Assembly: GCA_026874595.1 (NCBI GenBank)
Contig: CM049319.1
Location: 53,084,917 to 53,148,916 of the forward strand
Direction of reading: 5' to 3'
Source of the DNA: Sipunculus nudus
Lineage: Eukaryota > Annelida > Sipuncula > Golfingiida > Sipunculidae
Length of the DNA: 64,000 bases
Positions within the stretch are counted from its first letter, which is position 1. Every line of letters begins with the position of its first letter. A program made the translations under genes and the position numbers. This document shows positions 1 through 12,484 of this stretch, piece by piece. The notes under the pieces are model-generated. The model was not told the DNA's origin, made no database searches, and saw only the letters and a list, made by a program, of their open reading frames with translations.

Positions 1-505
1 AATCTTAACAATTTCCTTATAGGGGCACTTCTACATAATTTATTTTTACTCCAGAACAGTTTATTAGCCATTATTGGTAAGAAATTTGCTTAATTGCCTC
101 CATTTTCTCTGTTTATTTTGCAAATATCCCAATATACCCCTGCTACGCTTTTCCATAAGAGGATCCCCATAACTGAAATCTCATTTCAGTTATGAACCCA
201 TAACAATATAGCCTATTGAATTAGTAACTTAATACGAGTCCCTAAATAAATTGACGATAAATGCTACGTAAATTATTGTTGACCATTACCTTTCAGAATC
301 GGTCTGGAACTTGTCATAGTTTTCTTTTAAGTCTGGAAGTCTTTCTTGTCTGGCTGGTGGTAAAGGCGGTCACCGTAAGCATACGACTCGCGACTTCAAT
401 TCCGCGCCATCAGCCTTCAGCCACATCTGTTGTTTTCGTCGGCTAGGCATAGATGGCGCCTCTGTACGAATCGTAAAACACATGGACCATTTTAGGCGAA
501 AAAGG
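1..505. other. Left-edge sequence, no gene recognised
   Basis: AT-rich sequence. A short plus-strand open stretch around 343-510 reads through Gly/Lys/His- and Arg-rich residues, but I recognise no family, and no convincing start or splice sites frame it. I treat it as unassigned. Confidence 0.3.
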
Positions 506-1210
506 GTATAGTTCTCAGGCACTTTTTTTTTTCAGAAATCAGTGCGGTCGGGCGGGCGATATTATATTTTACCTTTTTTTGTTATATGATCTGGGAAAAG
601 CATGAAAATAACATAATTATTTTGCTAAACAGTAAAAAGCACTACAAAAAAAAAAAAAAAAACCGGAAATCTTTGTCCAAAAAAAGGTATGGCCGGGCCC
701 AGGCACTTTTTTTTTCAGAAATCAGTGCGGACGAGCGGGCGATATTATATTTTTTTACCTTTTTTTGCATGTTTCGATTAAAATGTCATATGATCTGGGA
801 AAATCATGAAAAAAACATAATTATTTTGCTAAACAGTTAAAAGCCCTACAAAAAAAAGACGGAAATCTTTGGCAAAAAAAGGTATCGGCCCGGGCACTTT
901 TTTCCAGAAATCAGTGCGGAAGGGCGGGCGATATTATATTTTTTTACCTTTTTTTGTATGTTTCGATAAAAATGTCATATGATCTGGGAAAAGCATGAAA
1001 ATAACATAGTTATTTTGCTAAATAGTTAAAATAACTACAAAAAAAACTGATATCTTTGGCCAAAAAAGGGTATAGCCCAGGAACTTTTTTCCAGAAATCA
1101 GTGAGGACGTGCGGGGATATTAAAATATACCTTTTTTTTTAATGTTTCGATAAAAATGCCATATGATCTGGGAAAAGCATGATAATAACTTTTTTCTAAA
1201 CAGGTTAAAG
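506..1210. repeat. About 190-bp tandem repeat, roughly 4 copies
   Basis: The motif ATATGATCTGGGAAAA recurs near 584, 788, 978 and 1161. Each time it is preceded by a T-run, then CAGAAATCAGTG and GGGCGATATTATAT, and followed by an A-run. Spacing is about 183-200 bp. Homopolymer lengths and point changes differ between units. Small open frames across it are repeat artefacts. Confidence 0.8.
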
Positions 1211-1254
1211 CACTACATTTCAAAGGAAAACTTACCAAAATTGTATTGTTTTAT

Positions 1255-1505
1255 CTCCTTGAATGATGAAAATCAAATTTTTTTTTTAAATGGGGGGGGG
1301 GGGGGGGGGGAATTGACGCGGGCGGTGACTGAGAACCATACCTTTTATTTTATTTATTTATTTTTTTTTTGGCATTATCAAAATTATATTAGACTTATTT
1401 TATCTTTTTGAGAGATGAAAATCAAAATAACATTTTTTTTTATGCTAGGGGTTAAAATTGACGCGGGCAGTGACTGAGAACCATATCTTTTATTTAATTA
1501 TTTAT
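1255..1505. repeat. Two diverged copies of a ~145-bp unit with poly-G tract
   Basis: The phrase ATTGACGCGGGC, followed by GTGACTGAGAACCATA, occurs near 1311 and 1456. Each is preceded by GATGAAAATCAAA. The first copy carries a run of about 20 G at 1291-1310. No coding content is seen. Confidence 0.7.
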
Positions 1506-1619
1506 TTTTTAGCCTTATTTTTAATGTTTGAGCTCATGGGTTTTGTTTAAGAGGGGCACAGTCTCGTTAACATTTTTGGAGTAGAAGACAAAGTACAACT
1601 TGTCCCTATCACTGTTTAA

Positions 1620-1950
1620 GTGAGTAAAACTAGTATTTTTACATAGCATTTGCCAGACAATTGATAATTTCTTTATATTTTCCCAAATAATCTTCCAGTT
1701 GTGAATCTCACGTTAAGAAAGCTTTGGATGTCAACTGCCTTAAGTAGCTTACATTATACATGTTGTGTGTTGTTGAATGATTGTTAATTGAGACAATTAA
1801 ATTTTGAAAAAGAAGGTTTTGAAAATTTAATAAAAATAATTCCGTATATATATATAAAAAAAAATTTATACACTATATTCCATAATTTATGGTGTGAATA
1901 TAGACAATTATGATATTCTGAGAGGGAATTTTAGTCCTCTTTGTCACAAG
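1620..1950. repeat. Dispersed repeat, copy 1 (partner at 7825-8240)
   Basis: This block matches 7825-8240 in the same orientation. Both contain the sequence CCAATAATCTTCCA with small changes, then AATCTCA, AAGAAAG, TTTGGATGTCAA, and an AATAAAAATAATTCC stretch. Both end with GAGGGGA / TTTAG before the word GTCTTTGT or its variant. Divergence and indels indicate an old dispersed repeat. Confidence 0.6.
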
Positions 1951-2588
1951 AGGGGAGATTTTGACCGGGAGTCCATATTTTGGAGTTGGGGTACAAAATT
2001 TAGGGTCTCTTGGGGCTGTATTTTTTTTAACCCGTATACCTGAGGATTGTCCCCCTCACATTTTATCAGCAAACAAGGCGAATACCAAAAGGCGCTCTGT
2101 ATCCCAAAATAGGTCCAGTAACTGCCACCAGATGTCTGCACCTGTGGTGTACTCTGTGAGTGCTACCACTCTTGGTTTTATGGAAAAAAGTATAAAATCT
2201 TACAAGAAAATAAATATGAAATTAAAAAAAAGTGTAAAAAAGTAACATGTTATGTCGAGCAGCGTTTTTTTTACAATTTTACAGCATAAGATAATTTTCC
2301 TAGTCATTAGGTAGACAAATCTTCCTTTAAATGCTGCAATAGGGGAACCACTAAAGATTAGGGGGACAATTTATGGTCCCCCTAATATTTCAACAATTTG
2401 TTAAAGATAAACATTGAAAATTAGCCAGTTTGCCATTAGCAACCATTATGTCTAGATTAGAATGACATTTTTTCACATGTTCAATACCAACTTGTGCCCC
2501 TTTGGCTTCATTTTTGTCATATGACCTTTACGCAATGTTCCCCTTATGCCTTAAATAAAGGATGGTCCCCTCAATGCTGTCAGTAGGG

Positions 2589-2597
2589 TGTATATAT

Positions 2598-2659
<62 letters not shown>
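2589..2659. repeat. (TA)n microsatellite
   Basis: Alternating TA with only a few interruptions. Confidence 0.95.
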
Positions 2660-2714
2660 TCCAGTGTGTGACCAACGATATCAACTTTCTTAGAATAGGA
2701 CCATAGTTAATATT

Positions 2715-3060
2715 CATGTCATTTTATATACATATAAAAATAAATGCTGTCAAATGAACTGTTTCACCTGTAATACAAATTAGCTAAACTGGAAACCCAA
2801 CTTTAAAATAGATAAAAAGCTCTTATATCGGCAACATTTGTAAATAATCTTCTCAGTTTCTTACTAAATGCCTCAATAGGTCATATATCACAAAATTATG
2901 AAACGTTGAACTCTGAACCTCCGTATTCTATGTATGATTTCGCCACACGTCACAGGTGGCTGTTGTGTCAACAGATTAATATCCTTAACAACTCCATCTT
3001 TGGATACCTCCAGCTCAAATTCAAGAATTGTGGCGACATCTGTTTTCATGTGGCGTCCTT
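2715..3060. repeat. Dispersed repeat, copy 1 (partner at 27695-27945)
   Basis: Shares with 27695-27945 the ordered words AAATGCTGTCAAAT, TCTCAGTTTCTTA, TCATATATCACAAA, ATGAAACGTTGAAC and ACAGGTGGCTGTT. Copies are diverged but collinear over about 250 bp. The second copy lies in intron 1 of the lectin gene. Confidence 0.65.
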
Positions 3061-4846
3061 GCGTACATTTTGATTGAGGTGAAAATTATTATATCTCAGG
3101 AGTGGTTCAATGTATTGGTCTGAAATTTGGCATGTACAATTTGTACATACATCTTGGAGAGTTTTCTCGTAGATCTGACAGGTTGCCTCACCTTCCTTCC
3201 CGTTTTCATAAAATAAATAAATGCCATTTTCTCAAAAGTGATTTGCCGTATTGGCCTGAAATTGTGCATGTCCAATAGTCCATAGATCTTGAATACTTCC
3301 ATCTTGTATTCAAGACTGGTGGCGCCATCTGCAGTTGTCTTTGGGTTGCGTCCATCCATCTATTTGCTTTGGGTAAAAATCACTCATACCTGAGGATTGG
3401 ATGGATGTATCAGTCTGAAATTTTGGCATGTTTATCCGTCTTGGATAGCTTTGTGAGAGTGGCCTCGACCTTTAATATTCCCATATTTGGTAAAATTGTT
3501 TCTCATGTTGCTAGATGGAAGAAAACCATGGTCGCTTGCCAAGTGTCAGTGTATACTGCTGAAGATAGGGCCTGCTATTTAGGGGGGGGGATTAATTGTC
3601 TGGGGATACTATGGCACCTGCGGTGCCAAAAATTCTAGTTTCTTCATCTGTATTTAGACTTAATCGTGGGATGCACATTAACGCGGCTTGGACCTCTTTG
3701 GTGTTTTGTCAATGGTCACTGTAAGGAGAAAATTTATAATACATTGATGACCGTTATTTTTTTCTTTATATTTCGACCAATGATTCACCTACAACAACAC
3801 AGTAATTTCGACATAAATTCGACAACTAAATGCTTTTGTTATTCAACCATAGCACTAAAAACGTATAATGGTTGAATATTCAGGCATTTGTAGGTTACTG
3901 CATCGGAGAAAAGTGTTTGATCTGTAAAAACTTATTTAAAGATTCTACCATGTTTCAATTTAAAATTACTAAAATATAAAATTGCATTTTGTTTTATTTA
4001 AATAAACATCTATGTGTTATTTATTCCATTTACATTTAAGAAGTAGTTCATATAAATTCAATTAACCATCACGTGTCCCATCATTCACAGGACAATTTAT
4101 GAAAAATTTCATTGAAAACCATCTTGCCAACAAACAAAGTACATAAGAAAAAAAAGTGTAATCATCAACTTCATTATAGTGTCATCTGTAATATGTATTC
4201 ATTTACCCTCTCCAATGCAACAAAGACAACTATAGATGTCTGCCTCCTTTGGTTTTTAACATATCTTGATTATTAGAGTTATGTTGACTGTTGGAAAATA
4301 CATTTATCTGCAATACAATGTTCTATCATTTAACTAAGATCAAATTCTTTTTATGTCCCTCTGCAATGGCCCTCTCGCTGTCATAGTTTGTTCACCTAGA
4401 CTTTGGAAAACTTTCCTCCTTGGACAATTAAAGTTACTGAAAATCCCCCTTGAATGTCTATGTGACACGGCGTCAATTGGCTTTGTATTTGAGAGCATAA
4501 TTTATTGACATACATCATCACTTTCACCATTAAAACGACTGTCCTGAAGCCTCCGAAAATTTGTCAGAAGCTAGCTTGCAAAACTACAGTGAGCAAAGCC
4601 TAAAATGTTAAGATCAAAAAGGGGGCGAGCTATTTTGTTGATACAGGTCACTTCGGGGAACTTTGCTGAGATGTTTGGCCTCTTCTGTACATGTCATGAA
4701 TCTAAAGCTGCAACCATGGATATGGCCAATGACTCAAATGAAATGGAATAAGGCACAATACAGTTATCAGGAGAGAAGGAATTCAGCTGCAGTAAATATT
4801 CGCAATACAGGTAACACATTTATTAAGTTCATGGAAATATTGTCAC
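3061..4846. other. Non-coding, with a short tandem cassette; no gene recognised
   Basis: Between 3100 and 3430 a cassette containing TATTGGTCTGAAATT.GGCATGT, or variants, recurs at about 3112, 3250 and 3405. This cassette resembles part of the repeat family at 16435-16570, 17155-17280 and 54735-55030. The remainder (3430-4846) is AT-rich with small open frames that show no recognisable family. Confidence 0.4.
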
Positions 4847-5690
4847 CAGGGGCGTAGCCAGGATTGAGGGAGGGGAGGGGGCCATCATCAGTGGCGGATC
4901 AAAAATTTCGAAACCGGGGGGGGGGGGGGGGCTAATATGCATGTATGGGTAATCTGAAAACGGTTATATATACAAGTATATATATGCATATTATTATTAT
5001 TATTATTATTATTTTTACTATACTTTATATATTGAAGTATATGAAAATATATATATTTTTATTTTCAATTAAGAACCATGGTATAATTAAGGCTTGTTAC
5101 GGGTACATGTATGGGAGGGGTTTTCCCCCTCACATATTGGGATTTTTTAATATACAATGTAAAGAGGACATTTTGAGGCAATTTTCACAAAAAAACTTCG
5201 CATTTTACCGGTTTCCGTGGTCTCGACAGCACGCAGGACTCCTAAGAGCTCAACACAGATCGCGAGTGTGAGAACCGATATCACCAGAGGACCGTAAGAT
5301 TGTTCACGGTCGACCCCAACCAGGGCCCGGTGCTCGATCGATCTGCAGTTGTTCTGCAGATGTCCATAAATATCCTTATACTCAACTAATAAATTTGAAA
5401 GTAATTGTAACTGCAGATAACTTAAAGTCTAATTGCTTATTAATAATAAGAAATATGAAAAACGAAAATTAATAACGAAAATCGAAAATATGATAAAATG
5501 AGAGATTTGCAGCTCAACGGGGGGCCGCGCGCCGAAGGCGCCCCCTCTGAATCCGCTACTGATAGCATATATCCGCCCCTGATTTGATGTATGTGAAATT
5601 CCAGAAGGACGGCGAGTACTGGATGCGACCGGTTCGGGGGGGGGGGGGGGGCCCATGGCCCCCTGCGGCCCCCCCTTGGCTACGCCCCTG
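4847..5690. mobile_element. Non-autonomous hAT-like element with nested elements
   Basis: The left end reads CAGGGGCGTAGCCA and the right end is its near-perfect inverse (TGGCTACGCCCCTG). The element is flanked by TTGTCAC at 4840-4846 and 5691-5697. The CAGGGG-type terminus and a 7-8 bp target duplication fit the hAT superfamily. Inside, a second inverted pair (CAGTGGCGGATC at 4889 and its inverse ending at 5561), plus a further CAGGGGCGGAT-type end at about 5581, indicates nested insertions. Poly-G/poly-C tracts lie just inside the nested ends. No transposase is present. Confidence 0.8.
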
Positions 5691-5699
5691 TTGTCACCA

Positions 5700-6125
5700 T
5701 AAAAACATTCCATCAGTGTCAAGAATAACAGAGTAGGAAAATTAAAAAAAAAAAAATAAGATATAACTCCAACTCCCGGATCCTCAATCACATTGTATTA
5801 GGCACATGTAAGGTAATATGACACCAAAAGTTGATGTTAAATTTCCTTTTCGGTAAAAAAAAATCTTCTATGATATATTGTCACGTGATGAAACCTTTAG
5901 AGTGACATTATGTGAATGCTGGCATACAGAAGCAGACAGCATTGAATTGTATTTTCTGTGGATTTAGAAAATTTCGAGGGTCTAAAATTTAGTAGTTTTG
6001 ACATGGAGCACTTTTCGTGGGTGAAAACTTTTTGGGATTAATGTTTCCTGTGTTGTTCATGGCGTTGCCTACTGACTTTACTTAAGACAAGCACTATACA
6101 TAATGACTTGTGATGGTTCTTTCTC
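5700..6125. other. Intergenic, nothing recognised
   Basis: AT-rich unique-looking sequence between the hAT-like element and the decayed coding fragment. No repeat or coding signal could be supported. Confidence 0.3.
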
Positions 6126-6126
6126 T

Positions 6127-6488
6127 AAATGTCTCCACTAAAATAGATGTTATACTTGAACTGTCTACAGGCTGCAAATGCTTGGGTATTGAAGACAAGT
6201 ATCGGTCTGTTGTTTCTCTGCACATATTCGCTGGTGTGGATGCAGCTACAGCATTCTTTGACCATGAAAAAAAAAACCGTTAAAGAAAGTGCGATGAAAA
6301 TGAAAAGTTCCATTCTTTGTTTTTCGTTGGCCATTGGTATGGGTACTTCGAACACCATGTGGACGCCTAATCTAGTAAAAAACGAATTTGTTTTCAGAAA
6401 AGGAGGAAAAATTTGGATGGAGTTGATTAAACTCTTCAGCTGGAGAATGGATGTCTTTACTATTGACAGCAGGTTATCCAATTAGATA
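6127..6488 (+). pseudogene. Decayed fragment of a repeat-borne animal ORF (HAFTGCDT-type family)
   Basis: In one frame, residues around 6185-6290 read LHIFAGVDAATAFFDHEKK. I recall a similar segment, roughly LHAFTGCDTTSAFFGKGKK, from large uncharacterised repeat-associated proteins of cnidarians and molluscs. The reading then shifts frame within an A-run near 6267-6275. It continues with KESAMK, FSLAIGMG and an EFVFRKGG-like stretch that matches the order expected downstream. A frameshift and stops show it is broken. No catalytic function can be assigned. The family match is from memory of pattern only, so it is tentative. Confidence 0.35.
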
Positions 6489-6489
6489 C

Positions 6490-7824
6490 ACTAAACCTGC
6501 CCTGAGAGTCTGAGGCCTATTGCCAAAGATGGTCAGGTCACTAACACAAAACAAGATGATGACGGTGATCCAGAAGCTGGTTCAGACACTGATTCTTTTA
6601 AAACGATGAAGATTTCAACTTCATGAAGGAATTGGAAAAGAAAAGTGGAATATTGTCCAATTACTTACTGGCATCTTCAATGTGACATGATAAGAATGTG
6701 ACATGAAAAAGTAAAACTGGTCAACTCATTCAGCCTCCAGGGCACCTGGTAGTTATATATACTGATGATGGTTAGAAAGTTTTGTATATGATATTTAAAA
6801 TGTTTAATTTGAGCACAAAAATACTTTTATTCTGGTTATGTTTAATTGGACTTGATCACTACTAAGAAAACATGTAAATATGTCATCTGTATAAGTAAAT
6901 GAGTGTGTGAGCACTTGTACTGTATTTTGTGTGGAGCTGATGGAACGTGTCTGCCCTGCAATAATGTTGGTATATGTGATACATGCATGGATATGACGGC
7001 AAAAATCTTTCCTTTTAACTTGTCTATCTCTTTATCCATATAGCTTATGTAATGTTTTTTTATGAATTTCTTACCACGACACAAATTTTCCCACTGAATG
7101 TTAATTTTACGGCCTATATTTAATATATATTTTTGCGGCCATATCGGAAAGAGCCCCTATTGGGGTTATTCCGGACCCTTATGTTAGAAGTTGTTTCTAT
7201 TCACACTTCAACCAGTTAGGGGTATAGGCATGACTGGGATTACTTGTCACAAGCGTCTTGCTTGAAAATCAAAATTCATCACAGTCCAAGAAACCATGCA
7301 GTCTTCTTTCCTTCATTGAACATACGCATGCTTACCAGATGTTACTTATTTCATTAAGTCTGGATGATAAAAAAATCAAGTGCACATGATTTGCCTTGAA
7401 ACAACTCCAATGCAACATGTTTCCTTGGCCTGTATCTGCTGTATTTATATCTACACCGATGGTGGATTTAAAAGTGCATCGTGGGGGAAAGGACTGTTAT
7501 GCCCACAATCCCTTAACAGAGTAGTATTCTTGTTTGTGTGATCCTGCACAGTGTGCTGCGTGGATCAGCCCTTTTTTCAAAGTTAGCTTCTAAATGTATT
7601 ATGTCAGCCTCAGACCTTTGTCCGAGTGTGTTTGCCACGGATTCACTGAACAGCACTTCATATTCTAGGTACCTAGAATAAAAAATTGCCTTTTTTACTT
7701 GATTACGATTATTTTCTATTTTTTTTTGCTTGAACTGAGCGGCCATGTTTTAGAGGAGGACAGCGGATATACCCTCAGGAGTACCCCTCACTTTTTAGGT
7801 GCGTATAATGCAGTTTTTTTACAC
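6490..7824. other. Non-coding, nothing recognised
   Basis: Mixed AT-rich sequence with only short open frames on both strands. None has a recognisable domain or splice context. Confidence 0.3.
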
Positions 7825-8240
7825 AGTAATATCCGGACAATTTATGTCTCTTTATATTTTCCCCAATAATCTTCCAACTGTAAATCTCATGTCAAGAAAG
7901 TTTTGGATGTCAAATGTTTTATCTTACCTGCTTACATTACAGTGTGTAGTACGTAGGTCGAATGTTTGTTAATCGGGTCATTCAAATTATGGAGATGAAG
8001 GATAGAAAAGTTAATAAAATAATCCCATATAGGTCTCTATATACAAAATATATATGTCATGATATATGGTAGGAATAAAGATATTTGGATATAAAATAAA
8101 AAAAAATATAAAATAAAAATAATTCCATTTATATGAACAAAGTTTAGGCCTGTATGTATTTCATTATAGATGGGAGGAATAAAGAAAAAAATGATGATAA
8201 ACTGGGAGGGGACTTTAGCCGTCTTTGTAATAAGATCACA
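7825..8240. repeat. Dispersed repeat, copy 2 (partner at 1620-1950)
   Basis: Collinear with 1620-1950, as described there. It carries extra A-rich insertions between 8090 and 8120. Confidence 0.6.
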
Positions 8241-9264
8241 ACATCAAAAGGTCCCGTGCAGGCGGTCCGTGTTGTTTATACCTACTTAATTACAATATAT
8301 GGGGTGCCCCCTGAAATGGCTTAAACTGGCCCAGCAAGGACAGTTCTAGACAGAAACAGCGTTGTCATATGTGCTCTCACCAACAATAACTAACGAACGA
8401 CCTTTAAATAACTAACAACCATATGCAACCAGCCACGTTTTTTTTTTCTTTTGGCAACATGGACATGTGTACCGTGTGTACTAACCGCTTGTTGATAAAC
8501 AATCCGAGGATGCATCCGTCACAGAGGAGTTATATGACCTTTTCTTGGCAAAAATTACCAAAACAGCAGAAATCCATCCATATGTACCGAGAGTAGGCCA
8601 GAAACACATATATATCCTACGAATTAAACAAGTGAATAGGTGCCTTTAAGAACAGTAATCTGTCAGTTACTGAAAGCACCGTCTGTGGTGACCTACATTT
8701 TAAGAACACACAAGTTGCACATCTTTACACCTCAAACATATAGAGAACATAAAAAACTAGAAATCTTGATTCTAAGGATTGCAGGCCTACACCATGTGCA
8801 TGGGGTCTCTATTGTGGTATGCTATAAAAAAACGTGTTTACATTCACTTATAGGCCGTTATTTGCATGTTCATCCGTGCATAAATGACTGTATATTTTTT
8901 AATATTCCTTGATAATGTTCCTTAATCCTGATCATGTATCGGTCCACACCAAAATCTTTATATTCTTGTTTGGCCTAATCTCGAGATGTCTGGAATTTTC
9001 ATGAAATACCATTCATGATTGTGCGAGTTATGCTGTGAACAAACACACACACGCAAACAGACACATGAAGGGGGATGAACGCATCCCCCCCGGCGGAGGA
9101 AACAATAATAATGTAACAATGTGTGAACAGCTGGTGAGGGACGCCATCAATTATTGAACAACTTCTCTTCAGGAATTTCTTGAAGACCATTTATCCAGAA
9201 TCCTTCAAACAGGAAAAAAATATCACGTGGTCTCTAATTACATGATATATTGTGGAGTATAAAA
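8241..9264. other. Non-coding, nothing recognised
   Basis: No gene, repeat family or RNA could be supported in this stretch. A (CA)-rich patch lies near 9040. Confidence 0.3.
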
Positions 9265-9455
9265 ACCAAAAATACGAAGACCATGGGGACGTCGACAAAG
9301 TGGTCTCATGTGCGAGATGGTCGTCTGAGCCTGAAAGAGTGAAAAAGAGTCAGGATCCGTAAAGAGTGGTCGTCGTTATACGGAGGTTGCTAAACCGGGG
9401 TGGTCGTTCGGCAAGGTTTTACTAATCCCTATAAATAGCCCGGTTACCGGGTTTA
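9265..9455. mobile_element. Short MITE-like element, copy 1 (relative at 39745-39915)
   Basis: Contains AAAGTGGTC, GATGGTCGTCT and GTGGTCGT, and ends in GCAAGGTTTTACTA. The relative at 39745-39915 has GATAAAGTGGTCGCAT, GATGATCGTCTAAGCGAGGTC and GCGAGGTTTTACTATA. The GTTTTACT-type terminus with GGTCGTT motifs is common among small molluscan inverted-repeat elements. Boundaries are approximate. Confidence 0.5.
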
Positions 9456-10109
9456 TCAGCTAGACTAAGAATATAAATATCGGGCTTTTTATCGGGGTTG
9501 GGGAAGTAGTAAATGAGATGAGGAATGATGGCTCAATATTTTGTTCTACAAGTTAAAATAAAATATAGATTTTCAGTGGGATACTTTCTCAAAAAGATAT
9601 GCATAACAATTTTTTAAACATTCCGATTGGACTTTCTACTAGGAGAAACTCCGATCAGACTTTCTACTAGTAGGATCGGCGATTCTACTAAGACAAACTC
9701 CGATCATAGCCTCTACTAGGAAAAACTCCGATCAACCAGAGACCACAACATAATTAGACTTTCTGCCAGAAGAATCAGTAGAAAGCGATTCTACTAGGAC
9801 AATCTCCGATCGTAGTCTCTACTGGGACAAACTCTGATCCTAGTCCCTAATAGGACAAACTCCGATTGTAGTCTCAACAAGGAGAAACTTACCATAATTT
9901 ACCTAATTTCTGAAACCTGAGATTAAAAATCAATAAAACACAGTAATATTTTAACTAAATGGTTTATTTATGTATTTGAAAAAAATAAAGAAAAATAAAT
10001 ACAAGCACATATGGAAAAAAAATCCTACGATTATATATACAAGTCACAGAAATACATCTTAATGTTTCATTCAAACATATTCATACAATTTTTTTTATAA
10101 AAAAAATTA

Positions 10110-10495
10110 CATATATAAGCCAAAGCACATGTAAGTACAAACTGTTTATCTACTTTTATATATGTAAAATTCCTGAATATTGATCTGAAATATTTCATTC
10201 ACATCCAGTCTTAAATTCACAGCAAAAAATGCAATATATGCATCAAACAGTACTTATCCTAATCAATGAAAAAGCCACTGATACAGAATGTACGCTAATA
10301 GAACATACAAGTTTATGTGATAAAAAAAACTAAAAATCAAAGCACTAGCACATATCAGTACAAACTGTTATCTACGTTTCCTGAACATAGGTATAACTTA
10401 TTTCTTACAATAAAAGAGAAAAAAGCAATATATACATCTGACAGTACTTATGTTAATCAATTTATATGCCATTTTTACAGAATGTGTGTATTTTC
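10110..10495. repeat. ~220-bp internal tandem duplication in transposon
   Basis: The series AGCACAT, AGTACAAACTGTT.ATCTAC, GCAATATAT.CATC, ACAGTACTTAT and AATCAAT..., ending in ACAGAATGT, appears twice (about 10120-10290 and 10345-10485). This lies downstream of the transposase stop. Confidence 0.6.
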
Positions 10496-10576
10496 ATACA
10501 GAACTTTTTCAAAGGCTCACTCAGGAATTCCATCATAAAAATATCAGTCCTAAGGTTATATCAACTTCCTCAAAGC

Positions 10577-12409
10577 TCAAAATTTGTTTTGACAAACACT
10601 GAATGTTTCCGGGTGGCACTTTGTGGAGCATTTCAAGCCTGCCTGTCTGTATTTACATCTCTTTGTCACACAGCTACCTTTGCACTTGCACACGGTGATA
10701 CCCTTTGTAGCTGTTACATCAGCCTTCTGCAATCCAGGGAAGCACCCGCCCCTCATATCTACAGTCTCCTCACTAGTGAAATAATTACGCAGAATGCCGT
10801 TCACTGTGTAAACCTTGTACAGTCTGGTAAACTTTTCCGTTTTCACAGCAAGAACTTTGCATGGGAGAATGCGAGGTTCTGTGTTTGTACGATCAACTTG
10901 ATGAATTCTAACACCAACAGTGTCCCCTTCACTATACTCCTTTTCCACCTTCCTTGCCTCACAGTAAAGCTGCTTGCAGCTTTCAGGTAGTTTTCTGTTG
11001 CAACTTTACAAATTTTACTGTGGGGGTATCTTCTGGATCCTCTTCTGAGATACTCTCCAGTTCCCATATAACAAATTGTCCATCTAGTTCTTCCTGAAAG
11101 GGGTTACCAGCCAAAGGAATGAAACCCTTGCTTAACACACTAGTCACCTGAAACAAACCCTGGCTCTCAGGATTCACTGTTGATCCATGCACTGTGAGTC
11201 TGTCAAAAACCTCTGCGCCTATCGCAACTACATATCCACCATCCATGAGCTTGAACAAGCGGCCATGCTTTGCTGCTTGTATGGGTGTTGCTGGAGTTGC
11301 TGATGAAGTAGCTGGTGGTGCATTCGGTTCTGCTTCAGGAACTGGGACTGGTGCTGAGCTTTGTGCTTCTCATCTGTGTCCACATTTGGTGTTTCCTCTC
11401 TATTATCAATGGTGTGCTCTGGCATTTCTTCTTCATCTTCAATCCCTTGTTCTCTTAGTACCTCTAGGGTTGCGCAGTTTGTTCTAGGAGACTGTCCAAA
11501 GACAGCTTCATACGGAGACTTAGCAGTGTTAGCACTGACAGAGGTGTTGACGGCGTATGTAACACAGGGAAGACCTTTTGTCCAACGTTTTCCTTGTTTC
11601 TCCTACAGCCACTTGCCCAGTTTCAGCTGCAAATCACCATTTGCTCTCTCAACGCAACTTTGTGACTGTGGATGTCTTGGTCTGCCGTTGATAATTATCA
11701 TCCCAGGCCAAGCTGTGGTAAGCTCCTTTTATCACTGCAGCCACAAACTCCCTCCCATTGTCAGACTGTAGGATTTTAGGGCAACCAAACAAACAGAAAG
11801 TTTGGATGACCTTTAAAGCAACTTCTGCTTCCCGCTTGGAAGTAAGGGCATGTGCCCAACTGAAATTACTGAAATGGTCTCAAATGTGTAGTATCCATTT
11901 CTTGTCATTATCCCGGCGGCTGGTCATATCAATGAGATCCATTTGGACCCGTTTAGGGAACCCCAGGGAGATGATGGGTTTGCCTGCTGCTGGTTTCTTT
12001 AATGGCCTGCGGGCAGAACATGCAGGACAGGTGCGCAGAAACAATTGCACTGCCTCATGACGAACCCATGAGTTGTTGCTTCGAATCTCATGCCATGTCT
12101 TGCCCCGTCCAGCATGACCAACAGTTTCATGGCACATTCTTATAGTCTTGAACAGCTCCTCTTTTGGTACAACAGGATATGACGACTTCTGGCAGTACAA
12201 TACACTCCTGGCACCAATCTGTTGCAGTCTGAAGCGTTTTTTGGCCCAAAACTTTGGTTGACACACTTTTCTCATTAATTCACTTAAAGAACAGAAACTG
12301 CTTGGTCACATGTGTCCAGGTTGATGGTGAAGGCAGCTCTGTAGTTTTCTTCTATCTGTTGTATGTGGTCTTCAAGTAGTCAATAGAATTCTGTCTCTTG
12401 ATCATCCAT
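10577..12409 (-). pseudogene. Integrase-like DDE transposase pseudogene (KRBA2/Ginger-like)
   Basis: Read on the minus strand from an ATG at 12409. It has a short acidic N-terminus, then an H2C2 zinc-binding region (HETVGH followed by CPAC, about 12000-12150). The integrase core follows, with the first Asp in QMDLIDM (about 11940), the second in QSDNGREF (about 11760) and the Glu in CVERANG (about 11650). Further on come a middle region starting FKLMDGGYVVAIGAEVF and a Cys-rich tail (CKCKGSC...RCKYRQAGLKCSTKCH, about 10600-10680) like that of KRBA2-related proteins. It is broken by a stop near 12390, a TGA near 11878, a frameshift near 11710, a TAG at 11602-11604 and shifts near 11250 and 10970. 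All three catalytic residues survive, but no continuous product is possible. Confidence 0.8.
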
Positions 12410-12484
12410 GGCTTTTGATATCATAAATTGAACTGATGCTATTGCCAAAATAACAAGCCTATATATACATAGGTAATGTTTGTC

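Noticed and set aside
343-510. Open stretch with GGKGGHRKHTTRDF
   Set aside because: Looks gene-like by composition, but I recognise no family and cannot place splice sites, so it is left unassigned.
11194-11771. Plus-strand open frames of about 100-136 codons
   Set aside because: They are antisense shadows of the minus-strand transposase pseudogene, which has recognisable motifs.
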